Source: Porphyra umbilicalis (Eukaryota > Rhodophyta > Bangiophyceae > Bangiales > Bangiaceae). From it: 64,000 bases of DNA. Below, piece by piece: positions 34,309 through 44,285 of the stretch. Every line of letters starts with the position of its first letter. Positions within the stretch are counted from its first letter, which is position 1. The notes under the pieces are model-generated. The model did no database searches. It saw only the letters and a program-made list of their open reading frames with translations, and had not been told where the DNA came from. The stretch covers positions 1-64,000 of the forward strand of contig KV918840.1 of NCBI GenBank assembly GCA_002049455.2, in the 5' to 3' direction. A program made the translations under genes and the position numbers.

Positions 34309-36463
34309 CCGCGCGCGTCCACCCGCACCGTCAGCGTCAGCAGAGGCGCCGTCGACATTGACGAGGCGTGCTGCACGAGGACGACGGGTGACCACACGCG
34401 GCGGGCGACGGCGGCGGGCACTACCGCCGCCGTGACCGCCCCCCCCGCCGCCGCCCCGCCGCTGTCGGCCGTCCCATTGAACGCCGACGCAGCCGCCACC
34501 GCCCCGTCGACGACGGATGGCGGTGGCACGACGCCCGCCGCGGCGGCCACGTGCGGCGGCAGCACGGCAGCGGCAACGGCGCGGGCGGCCGCTGCCGCCG
34601 ACCCCCCCCACCCCCCCGCCGCCGCCTCCGCCGCGTCGCCGCCACCGGCGCCGGCGCCGCCGCGGCCGTCGGGCACCCACGCCTCGACCCAATCCCCACG
34701 CCGCACGTCGGCGAGGGGGACGAGCCCCTCCCCCCCCTCCCCCCGCCCCCGCACGCGCACGCGTTCTCCCCGCCCAAAACACACGCGGCCGTCCGCGCCC
34801 GGCTCGGTGAGGGGCAGCCCCACCGGCGTCGGCGGCGCGCGCGGCGGCGGCGACGGCGTCGGGGCGGCGCGCAAGTCCCACACGTGGACGGCGTCAAAGA
34901 TGGGCTCCCCGACGACCGCCACCCCCCCGACGAGCGCCACGGCGGCGGCGTACACAAAGCCCGTCGCTTTGGACGGGTCGGTCAGCGTCAGCGCCGGCAC
35001 CCACCGGCCAGCGTCCCACTTGTGGGCCACCACCCGGTGGTCCCCGCCAACGACCGCCCAGTGCTCATCCATGGCCACCGCGACGGGCTTGACGGGGCGG
35101 GCGAGGACCTTGTCAAACAACCACTTGCCGTCGGCTTCCTCATAGTGGAAGGCGTACGTGCCGCCCGTCGGGGCGGCGACGAGCAGGCGGTCGGCGTTGA
35201 GCGCGAGCGCGCCGCCCTCAAACCCCGCCACCGCCGACGGCGTGTCGGCACTGATAATGCGGCGGAGGGACACGGAGGAGCCGTACCTGGACGCCGTCTC
35301 GTTCCACTGCAACACCGTCACGTCGTTGGACGCAGAGACGGCGAGGAAGCGGCCGTCAAGGGCGACGTGTTTGCCAAAGCCCGTCACGGGCACCGTGACG
35401 GTGCCGTTGGCATTCAATTCCGCGCCGGCGGGGAGGAGCGGCGAGCCGGGGAGGCCGACGCCCGGCGCGCCCGGCATGCCCGTCGTCTCGTTGCCCCCCG
35501 CGGCCGCGTCGCCGACCGCCACGACGGCGCGGGAATCTTCGGGCGTCAGCCGCAGGTGTTGGAGGGCCACCTCGGACGAGTTGTTGTCTGGGCCCCCCGC
35601 CCCGTCCAGCGTCGACGCGGCGCGGACGGCGGACCGGGGGAGCTGCAGCACCGACACGGCGTTGGCCCCCGGGGCGCCCACAACCACCACCGTCGCGTCC
35701 AACTCGGACCGATACATCGAGGCGGTGGAGGAGCCCCACTTGGCCGCCCGCGACGCCGCATAGTCACTGTCAAAGCCGACGCCCGGCGCCGACGCGTTGG
35801 CCCACAACCCGTGCGTGTGGGGCGCGCCGCCCGCCGCGGCGGCGCCGTCCACCTCTGGCCAACCGAGGTAGAGCAACGCGCGAAAGTCGTCGGCAGCCAC
35901 AAACGCCAGCGCCGGGGACACGGCCGCCGACGCGGGCGCGTCGCGCGCGTCCCCCCCCCCTCCCCCCACCGCGCCGCTGCCATTGACGAGCGCGAGGCTG
36001 ACGCCCAAGTTGGACGTGCGGAACGGGGTGGAGCTCTGGTTGTACAAGGTCGTCCACGACGCTGCGGCGCCCGCGCCGACGAGCTCCCCCACCTCGTACG
36101 CGTTTTCCGACGCGACGACCAGCCGCCGGCGGTCCCCCGCGCCCGCCACTGGGACGCCCGCGACGGCGCGGCCGAAAAAGTTGTACCGGGGGCCCGACCG
36201 AAAGGGCGCCTGCGACGCGTAATCGACTTCGGGGAGGGTGTCGTCAAGGACGACCGCTTCGGGGGAGGGGGGGGCGGGCGCAAAAATCTGAGCCGCTGCC
36301 AGGGGGGGGGGCGCGCCGCGGAGCGTCCCCCCGAGGGCAACCACCACCGCCGCCGCCGCCGCCGCCGCGATGCACGCGGCAGACGGCAGGGCGGGGCGCG
36401 GGTGGGAGGGGCGCCGCCGCCGCCGCCGCCGCTGCGGTGGAGGGGGGGGGGGGGGGGCGCCAT
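33711..36463 (-). CDS. Hint-domain (hedgehog/intein-type) membrane or secreted protein
   Basis: A single continuous frame. Order in the protein: a basic stretch and a hydrophobic segment (ACIAAAAAAAVVVALGG, signal peptide or anchor), a large region of propeller-like repeats (GDRRRLVVASENAYEVGEL, SELDATVVVVGAPGANAVSVL, DGRFLAVSASNDVTVLQW, NADRLLVAAPTGGTYAF) resembling FG-GAP or WD/kelch blades, then a Hint domain. The Hint marks are the splice-junction Cys in RVCFGRGE (34779-34781), TPNHGLL with the catalytic His (34230-34232) and the end motif VIVGGVLASCYP (Cys 33996-33998), as in hedgehog Hog domains. Two Ala/Gly-rich inserts lengthen it. Hint domains self-cleave by N-S acyl shift at that Cys; here Val, not Gly, precedes it. 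The frame has no ATG before the hydrophobic segment. ATG 36463 fits if the adjacent 16-G run (36442-36457) is miscounted. It diverges from the CCCH gene. Confidence 0.8.
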
Positions 36464-37618
36464 CACCGCCACGGCCGCGCGCGCGCGCGGCGGCCGCGGC
36501 ACCCGACGCGACCGGGGCGGCCGCCGCCCCGTCAACGGGCGCGGTCCGACGCGGCGGCGGCACGCGGCGGCGGCGACCACGACGCACGGGCGGCGGCGGG
36601 TCACGGGCGCGCCGCACGGCAGGCGTTGCGGCAAATGCCGCAGACGGCGGCGGCAACGGCGGCCGCCGGGGGCGTTTCGCACGCGCGGCACACGACCAGC
36701 TTGGCAGCGACGCGCGACACGCCGGGGCGCGGCGGGGGGTGAGAGGGCGGACACGGAACGTGGCACGTCTGTCGGCGCGCGCCCCGGTGTCGTCCACCAG
36801 CGGGTGCCCGGCCAGCAGGATGCATTACACTGCCCTGAGGGCCCCTCTGAGACGGTCGCGGTCGGGGCGTCACGCCTCGTCTCTGCCACCAAAATAATTG
36901 CCCGTCGGGTCTGGGCGCGTTAAATACTCACTGTCATTGTAGTTGTACTGTACTTTTGAGTTTGGACGATGGGCGTCAATGGCATCTCCCAAATACGATC
37001 CGTGTGACACTCCCATTGGCCGATCAACGAATTCCCTCCCGAATGGATGGCTGGGACTGGAACACGGTTGATCACGGGCACTCAAAAAGTGGGACTGGAA
37101 ACCGCGCTCGCACCCCCTGCGTGCCAGCCTCTCGCCAGACTGGTGCCTCGTGGGGGCGCGTGCGCGCCGCGCGCCACCGCCTCGGCGCGTGCACGCAACC
37201 GCGCCGTCGCTGCCGCCGCGGTCGCATCCCCCCGCCCCCCGCCGTCGCTGGCGCGGCCGCCCCCGGCCGACCGCCGCCGGCGCGTCTGCCGCCGGCCCAC
37301 CGCCGCCGTCCCGCCGCGCCGGGCGCTCCCCCCCCCCCCCTCCTTCGACGGCCTTTCCCCTCGACGCCACCGGCGGGTGCCGCGCCGCCTTGCGCCCCTG
37401 GTCGCCCCTCGGGACGGGCGCCCGAGCGCTGCCGCCGCCGCGCGGCGTCGCGTCCTCCTCCCCCCCCCCCCCCCCCCGCCCCGCGCGGGACCCCCCTTCC
37501 CCCCGCTCTCCCATCACCACCACCCCGCCACAGCGGCCGCGGCCATGCCCTTCCCCCCCCCCGCGGCGGCAGCCGCGGCCGCGGCCGCGGCCGCGGCGGC
37601 GCCCCCCGCCCCGTGGCC
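36464..37618. promoter_or_regulatory. Divergent promoter region of Hint and CCCH genes
   Basis: About 1.1 kb between two divergent start codons. An AT-richer island at 36890-37080 with ATTGGCCGATCAA (CCAAT-type box) stands out from GC-rich flanks and is the likely shared core. The rest is proline/arginine-coding in every frame and is probably 5' untranslated sequence. Confidence 0.45.
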
Positions 37619-38578
37619 ATGACGTGGACGCGGGGTGTGGCGGGCGCCGCGGCGGGCGGCACGCCGGCGGTCGCCGCCCCGCGGCGGCCACCCACCGCCG
37701 CCCGCGGCCGCGGCGCGTTGCGGTGGACGCGGCCGGCGGGGGCGGCGGCGGCGGCGGCGCCTCCACCGCGGCCGCCCGCCGCCGCCGCCGCCGCCGCCGC
37801 CCCACGGGCGGCGGCGAGACCGCCGGGGGCGTCCCCCGCGCCGCCGCCGCCGCCGCCCGCCGATCCGGCGGGGGCGCTCGTCAAGCGGGGCCCCCACGCG
37901 CTGCGGCGCGTCGGGGTGGCGGCGGCGGCTCGGCCGCCACCGCTGATGCCGGCGGCCCCTTTGACGGCGGCCCCTTTGACGGCGGCCGCGGCCACGCCGG
38001 CGGCGGCCACCGACCGACCGGGCGGCCCCGCCGCCGCTGCCGCTGCCGCCGCCGCGCCCGCCGCCCCGCTCGGCCGCGTCGCCGCCAATGTGTGGCGTCG
38101 CGTGCCCGCGGCCGCCGGCGGGGCACCCCCGCCGTCTGGGACGGCGGCGGCGGCGGCGGCGGCTGCAGCGGCGCCGCCGCCGCCAGTGCCGCCGGCGGCA
38201 GCGTCCCCGCCCGGCGCGTACGTGCGGTCGGGCGCGCGTGCGCTGCGGCGGGTGGCGTCGCCGCCAGGGGCGCCGTTGCCACCGGCTGCGTCTGCGGCCG
38301 CACCAGTGCCAGCCGCCGCGGTGCCGCGGGTGTCGGTGCCGGGTCTGCGCGGGGCGCCGCCGCCGCTGCCGCCTCCGCCGCCGCTGCTGCCACCAGGCAG
38401 TGCCCCACTCCCCCCCATCTTTGTCAAGGTCGGCCGCACCCTCACGCGTGTCGGCGGTCGCGCGTCTCCGCCGTCGGCGGCGACGCTGTCGCCCGCCCGC
38501 CCGCCGGCTGCTGCCGCTGCCGCCCCCGCCGCCGCCGCCGTGGGCGCCCCCGTGGCGACGCTGGCGGCGGCGGCGCCG

Positions 38579-38625
<47 letters not shown>

Positions 38626-41019
38626 GGCGCCCACCCCGGACGCCTTTGTGCGCACCGGCACGTCGCTGCGGCGGGTCGTCAAGCGCCCGCGGGAGGGCGG
38701 CAGCGGCAGCGGCGGCGGCGGCGGGGAGCCGTCGGTACGGCGGGCGGCCAAGCGGCGGACGGCCGCGGCGGCGCCGACGGGCTGCGACGGCGGCACCACG
38801 TACGTGCGCGGCCGCTCGTCGTTGCGGCGGGTGGCGTCGGCGACGGCGCCGGCGGCGCTGTCGGCGTCGACGACCAACAAGGCGACCGCGGCCGCCGCCG
38901 CAGACGGCAGCAGCAGCAGCAGCAGCAGGCGGCGGCGGGCGGTGCGCTCCCGCTCGGGCAACCTCACGCTCGGCGGTGGGGCGGGGGGCGCCGCGGCGGC
39001 GTCGGCGGGCGCCGCCGCCGTGGCGGCGGCGGCGGCGGCCAAGGCCGCCGCCCGCGGCGCGCGCAAGCGCGCCCGCCGCTCCGCGCGCGGCAACTTGACG
39101 CTCGCAACGACGGCGGGCGGCGGTGCGGGCGCCACTCTCGCCGCCGCCGCCGCAGGCGCCGCCCGCCCGCGGCGGTCGGCGTCGTCGGGCGGCGTGCGGA
39201 CGCGGCGGGGCAACCTCAGCGCCGTCTTTCCGGGAGGCACCGCCGCCACCGCCGCCGCCGCGCGGGGCACCAAGCGCCACCGGACGTTGCGGCTCGACGC
39301 GCGGCGGCGGCAGCCGTGCCTCTTTTTCAACCGCTTTGGGCGGTGCAAGGTGGCCGAGGCGGCCGCCGCGGCGGCGGCGGCGGCGGCAGCGACGGGCGGC
39401 GCCCCCGCCCCCGCCCTCGCCGGCTGTCCGTATCAGCACGACCCCGCCAAGGTGGCCGTCTGCCGCCGCTTCCTCCACGGCGTGTGCCCGCTCACCGCCG
39501 ACGAGTGTCGGCTGACGCACTCGACCGAGGCGGACCGGCTGCCGCTGTGCCGCTCCGTGTTGCGGGGGGGGGAGTGCCGCCGCCCGGGGTGTGCGTATGC
39601 CCACCGGCAGGTCGTGCCGGGGGCGGGGGTGTGTGAGGACTTTGCATTCAAGGTTCGTGTGTGGTTGCTGTGGTTGCTCCTCCTCATTGTATCTTTTTTT
39701 TGGGCTGTTGTTTGGTGGGTGCCTCCTGTGCCTGCCTCTGCTGTGGTTGGCGCGGCTGCGTGTTGTGCTCTTGGGCTGTGGTGTGGCACCGGCGTGGAGT
39801 GGGGGTTGGGCGCGTGCGGGTTGGCCGCGTCTGTGTCGTGGCCGAGCTGCTCGGGCGCTGCTGCGTCGGTTTTGTGTGTGGCGTCAGCCGCTGCTGGGGT
39901 GGTCCGCGGCTGAGGCGACGGCTGGTGCCATGCTCCTATGTCGGAGCGTGTCAGGCCATGGGTCTGTCGTGGTGCGGCTCCTGGCGGTGTCTCCAGTCGT
40001 CGGCACGCGCTGTGCTTGGCCAACCCGCCACGAACGATGGCCACGGGCGGCGGTTGTTTCTGATGCCAGCAGCTGTGCCATTTTTCTGTTGGTCTGGTGC
40101 TCTTTTACTGACGCATTTGCCTATTTCCTTGCCGTTTCTTCCCCGCTGTGCATTTTCGGTTTTGTGGGCGTATGTGGCGATGCGTCGGATGGGTGTGCGA
40201 ACGCCCCACCTGTCTGCCCTACCGTTTGTTTGCGCGTCTCTTGTGTGTGGTTGATTTGTGTCGAGCACTGTCTTGGTGACTGTCCTGCGCTACGGCTCAT
40301 GCCTGTCACGCCCCTCAGGGCTACTGTGCCAAGGGCGCGGCCTGCCCCTCCCTCCACACCTGGGACTGCCCCGCGCCGCTCGTTGGGGACACGGGCAAGT
40401 GCGCGCGCGGGGCGGCCTGCCGGCTGCGCCACCCGCGGCCGCACCCGACGGCGACCGCGGCGGGCAGCAATGAGGCGGCGTTGTCGGAAGACGAGGCGGA
40501 CGAAGCCGAGGAAGGGGAGGACGACGAGGACGATGGGGGCCTGCTGCTGATGGAGAATATCGACGGCGTCATGGTGGACCAGTGGTACCAACCGCCGGCT
40601 CCCCTGCGGTCGGCCGGTGGGGGCGGTGGCGACGGCAGCGCAGCGCGCGCTGCCGACGCGGACGGGAGCCACAGCGGCGGGGACGACAGCAGCGCGAGTG
40701 ACACCGAGGCAGACTCGGACGACGACGGCGGCGGTGGCGGGGACGAGCGCGGCGGCGCATATGACAGCGACAGCGACAGCGACAGCGAGTCGGGGAGCGA
40801 TGATGACAGCGACGGCGACAGTGGCGTTTTGACAGACGGGGAGCCGGGGAGTGACGGCGACGGCGGGGGGGGGGCGACGCGGTCTCCAGCGACAGCGACG
40901 GCGGCGGGGGTGGTGGCAGCAGCGGCAGCGACACGGCGGGGGGCTCCCTCTCGAGCAGCAGCGAGAGCAGTCGCGACATTTTGGCGCCGCCCCCAACGAC
41001 CGCGAGGCCACCCTTGTGA
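37619..41019 (+). CDS. CCCH zinc-finger protein, ZC3H3-like, two exons
   Basis: Exon 1 is 37619-39652 and exon 2 starts at 40319. The 666-bp intron (GTTCGT...CTCAG, phase 0) splits the fourth finger, which becomes a perfect C-x8-C-x5-C-x3-H only after splicing. The finger block reads CLFFNRFGRC...CPYQHD, CRRFLHGVCPLTADECRLTH, CRSVLRGGECRRPGCAYAH, C-x8-C-AKGAA-C-PSLH and CARGAACRLRH, the array of ZC3H3 and plant relatives that act in mRNA export and polyadenylation. Upstream lie long alanine tracts and repeats of FVRxGxSLRRV. Downstream is an acidic serine/aspartate tail. As assembled, the frame after a 10-G run (40865-40874) leaves the acidic pattern and stops only at 41225, inside the poly(A) signal; the neighbouring frame continues SSDSDGGGG and ends at 41019, which I take as the real end. 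The start could also be ATG 37043. Confidence 0.75.
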
Positions 41020-41222
41020 TGCGTGCGGCGTGACGCGGCGGTGCCACGACCGCCCGTTTGGTCGTGTCGGGCACTGGCGGGCCATGCACGCGTGGACATA
41101 CGGTGCACGCTCGTTGGAGTACAAGAGTGCGACAGGGCTCGCTTCTCTTTCGGCACCCGTCCCTTGGCTTTGCGGCTTTTGTTTCCTCCGGTTTCTGCGT
41201 GTTCTTTCCTGTATTTTGCACC

Positions 41223-41228
41223 AATAAA
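41223..41228 (+). terminator. Poly(A) signal of the CCCH gene
   Basis: AATAAA about 200 bp after the inferred stop at 41019, followed by a T-rich stretch. Confidence 0.6.
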
Positions 41229-41366
41229 AACCATCACCTTTCTACACTGTTTGTCGTGACTTCCAACGCACTCGTGGTCGATGGGCTTGCACGGTAAGCG
41301 GACTGGGATGGAACCCTGATGGCACAATCAGCCTGCGAAAGGACATGATTCCTCACGTCGGCCGTC

Positions 41367-41411
41367 GTAGCAGGCGCGCCTGCTACGCGGACCGCCGCCG
41401 GCGGCGGTCCG
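41367..41411. other. Two adjacent perfect palindromes
   Basis: GTAGCAGGCGCGCCTGCTAC (41367-41386, 20 bp) and a 24-bp palindrome centred on GCCGCC/GGCGGC (41388-41411) are separated by one base. They lie between the CCCH gene poly(A) signal and the sulfotransferase promoter. Confidence 0.8.
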
Positions 41412-41749
41412 CCGTCCCGGTCCGCCAACCGGGCCGGCACCACCACCACCCGTCGCGAATGTCGATGGGCCCGCTCTCACCGACGACCACGTTGGTCGCG
41501 CCCATAGATAGGATACGCCCATTTTAATCGTGGAATGTCGCGAGCCCCAAACCGGTGCACCCCGGAGAGTCGTTGTGTGCCGCGTGGCCACAAGATGGCC
41601 CCACGCCCGCCTCGAGGCGGCACGCGTGAGCCAAATCCGGACTGGCATGGGTAAATTCCGCGCCCGCGAACCGCCGCTTGCGTCATGCGCGGACCGCTCG
41701 GGCTGGCGTGGAGGGCGGACCATGCTCGGGCACCCCCGCCCGCAATCCC

Positions 41750-41756
41750 TATAAAT
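41750..41756 (+). promoter_or_regulatory. TATA box of the sulfotransferase gene
   Basis: TATAAAT, 183 bp upstream of the ATG at 41933, with a GC-rich flank. The 5' leader that follows is pyrimidine-rich. Confidence 0.65.
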
Positions 41757-41932
41757 GGGTTGGTCCGCGGTGGGGCCTCGGGTGAGCGTCAGTTGGATGT
41801 CCCGGCAGTCTGCCGTGCGCCACCTCTACCTCGCACACCCGCTGTCGCCCCCACCTCCACCCCCGGCCGTGTCGCCCACCCTCCGCTGCTTTTTTCCCCC
41901 CGAGCAGCCTGTCGGCAGACGGCACCGGCACC

Positions 41933-42919
41933 ATGTCCGTCGACGGCAAGGGCGACTCCCTCCTCGCGAGCAGTGACCCCCCGCAGCCCTGCAAGCCTGA
42001 GACCACGCGCCACGGCGCCCCCGCTCTCCCAGCCAAGACCCGCGAGCTGCAGACGGCAGTCATCGACTCGACGGCGTGGGACTCGTTTGCCTTCAGGGAC
42101 GGTGACATTATCATTAGCACGTACGCCAAGGCAGGCACAACGTGGGTGCAGGCAATCGTTGCTAACCTCCTCTTTGGCGCCGACCCGGCCGCGTTGCCGC
42201 CAGCGGACGAGTCCCCGTGGATCGACATGCGCTCCATCATCCCACTCGCCAAGCGGGAGGCGGTGCTCGAAGCTCAAACGCACCGGCGGTACCTCAAGAC
42301 GCACCTCCCGGTCGACGCCCTCGTCACGTCGCCAATGGCCAAGTACGTTTATGTTGGACGGGACGGCCGCGACGTCATGTGGTCGATGCACAACCACCAC
42401 GCCAACATGATGCCTAGCACGCTCGACGGGTTCAACACCATGCCCGGCAGGGTCGGTCCACCGCTGGGCCCGCTGACGGATGACGTGCTGACCTACTGGC
42501 GGGTGTGGATGGAGCGGGACGGCCATCCGTGGTGGCCCTTTTGGCATCACATCCGCTCCTGGTGGGCGGTTCGGGAGCATCCCAACGTCATGCTGCTCCA
42601 CTTCAACGACTTGCTGTCCGACTTGTCCGGGTGCGTGGCCCGTCTGGCGGCCTTCCTTGACATCCCCGCGTCTGAGGAGCTGGTCGCCGCCACCGTTCAC
42701 CGCTGCTCATTTGGGTTTATGAAGGCCCACGCGGAAGACGTGGTGTCAGCGCGCGGCGCCTGGTTGAAGGGGGGGGCAACTGCATTCATCAACAAGGGCA
42801 CCAACGGCCGGTGGCTAGGGGTGTTGCCAGATGCAGAGTCGGAAGAGTACGAACGCCGGGCGGTGGCGGAGCTGGGCCCAGACTGTGCGAAGTGGCTCAA
42901 AAAGGGGGGAAGGCTGTGA
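41933..42919 (+). CDS. PAPS-dependent sulfotransferase (cytosolic SULT-like), 328 aa
   Basis: Transfers sulfate from PAPS to a hydroxyl or amine acceptor; the acceptor cannot be read from the sequence. Motifs: 5'-phosphosulfate loop TYAKAGTTWVQ (Lys66), catalytic His124 in LKTHLP, 3'-phosphate site YVGRDGRDVMWS (Arg143, Ser151), and a C-terminal NKGTNGRW that matches the RKGxxGDWKN loop in part. The length is typical for the family (about 290-330). It is one uninterrupted exon with an ATG in CACCATGTCC context and a TATA box upstream. No signal peptide or membrane segment is seen, so it is probably cytosolic and not a Golgi carrageenan/porphyran-type enzyme. The next gene downstream is unrelated. 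Confidence 0.85.
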   Translation: MSVDGKGDSLLASSDPPQPCKPETTRHGAPALPAKTRELQTAVIDSTAWDSFAFRDGDIIISTYAKAGTTWVQAIVANLLFGADPAALPPADESPWIDMRSIIPLAKREAVLEAQTHRRYLKTHLPVDALVTSPMAKYVYVGRDGRDVMWSMHNHHANMMPSTLDGFNTMPGRVGPPLGPLTDDVLTYWRVWMERDGHPWWPFWHHIRSWWAVREHPNVMLLHFNDLLSDLSGCVARLAAFLDIPASEELVAATVHRCSFGFMKAHAEDVVSARGAWLKGGATAFINKGTNGRWLGVLPDAESEEYERRAVAELGPDCAKWLKKGGRL

Positions 42920-44285
42920 GGGGGCTGACAGGGAGGGCGATATGTGAGTAGTACTGCCGGGTGGTGGCGCCAAGCCACCCGCCAGGCCAGTGGACGAGCG
43001 ACCGCTTGGCGCCGGTCAGCCGGCACCGCATGCGTCCTGCCGGCAGTGGTTGACATATTATGCCACGCACCACTGCCAGCACTCTGCCACGCAACAGTGG
43101 CAGCGAGAGAGATGCCATGCCATAGATTTTACCGTTCGGAGAGAGCTGTGAGAGGAGTGTACGCACGGCGGGCGGCTGGACTCGGGCGTGCGCCACAGGG
43201 CGCCCGCCCGTGCCCGCGTCTACCTCCGTAACCCTTTGTTAGTGAGCCGCTCGGTCGGGGACTAGCCTCGCCGGGCGCACCATCAAGACAAGAAGCTTGC
43301 CTCATACGATGGAGAGAGCAACGTGGCGGAGATGGGGGACGGTGGCCCCCGTCGACATGGGTGCCAAGCCGAGCGCACCCCGTAGATAAGAACGACTCAG
43401 AGCGTACGTCGTGTATGCGCCAAAAGACCATGAGGCGGTGAGCGCAGCATGTGGCAGGAGCCGCATGCAACAGCCTGAGCTCGAGGTGACCGTCTGTAGG
43501 TGTTGGTCGGTTGCTGACGTTGCGACACCGAAAAAAGACGCCGAGTGTTTTGGCTAATGTCTGGACCACGCATCGCTTATTCAGGAAAAATGTATCCAGC
43601 TTCCTTTTTTCCCGGCCAGATGTACGAGATCAGTACAGTCATTATTCGCTCATGTGCCATTCACTTGGAGAGCATGCTCTACAAGTGAATGGCCCCTAGA
43701 GCCTCAGGACCGCGATCTCTCGCGATCTCGGACTGAAAGAGGGTGCTACTTTTGTGGCGCACCCCTGCCATGAAAATGCATCACGACTGTACAGTGACCG
43801 ATTGCATGGCGCCACGTTCTCCAAAAATGTGAACCACGTGGCTCAATGCTGTTGGTGACTGCCACGGCTTGGACCTTCAATTGATCCAGACCCGGGCTCT
43901 CGCCGGGATGACCTCCGCGCTCGAGCTCAAAACCCCCACCACGGACCTGGCCACAACTTTGGACGGGAGGCGGAGCGAGGTCGGGGTGCAGTGCCTCGCG
44001 TGCCAGCTTTGTTGCATCCGCTGCCAATCCCGCCGCGCCCCCCGCCGCCCCGGGCCGCCGATTGGGTGGGGGTTCGACCCGCGATAGGTTTGGTGGCGGC
44101 TCCCCCTCGTTGAACAGGTCGTCAGGCACCCTCCCGAGCTCCCCGCCCAGCCGCTGCTCGTGCATCTGCCGCCACCGCCATCCCCACCGCCGTCGCGCGC
44201 TGCACTCCCCCACGCTCGCTGTCGTCCGTCCCCACGTGCCCTACGCTTCATAGCGATCCTCGCGTGCCCCCTCCCTGCTTGCACC
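42920..44285. other. Intergenic, no gene recognised
   Basis: 1.37 kb between the sulfotransferase and the phycobilisome linker. It contains the hairpin at 43657-43692. The last 300 bp are the leader of the linker gene. The open frame from 44160 runs into the linker gene in frame but has no ATG before 44286. Confidence 0.45.
43657..43692. other. 36-base hairpin with palindromic loop
   Basis: CCATTCACTTG (43657-43667) pairs perfectly with CAAGTGAATGG (43682-43692). The loop holds AGAGCATGCTCT, itself a 12-bp palindrome. The whole block is AT-richer than its surroundings. Confidence 0.75.

Noticed and set aside
33700-39900. Long frames opposite the Hint and CCCH genes (for example 34551-36923 plus and 39348-37072 minus)
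   Set aside because: They are antisense to genes with recognisable domains and consist of alanine, proline, arginine and glycine, as expected for the complement of GC-rich codons.
44060-44090. tRNA-like T-loop motif GGTTCGACCC
   Set aside because: The flanking bases do not form the T stem or a cloverleaf; no supported tRNA gene was found in the window.
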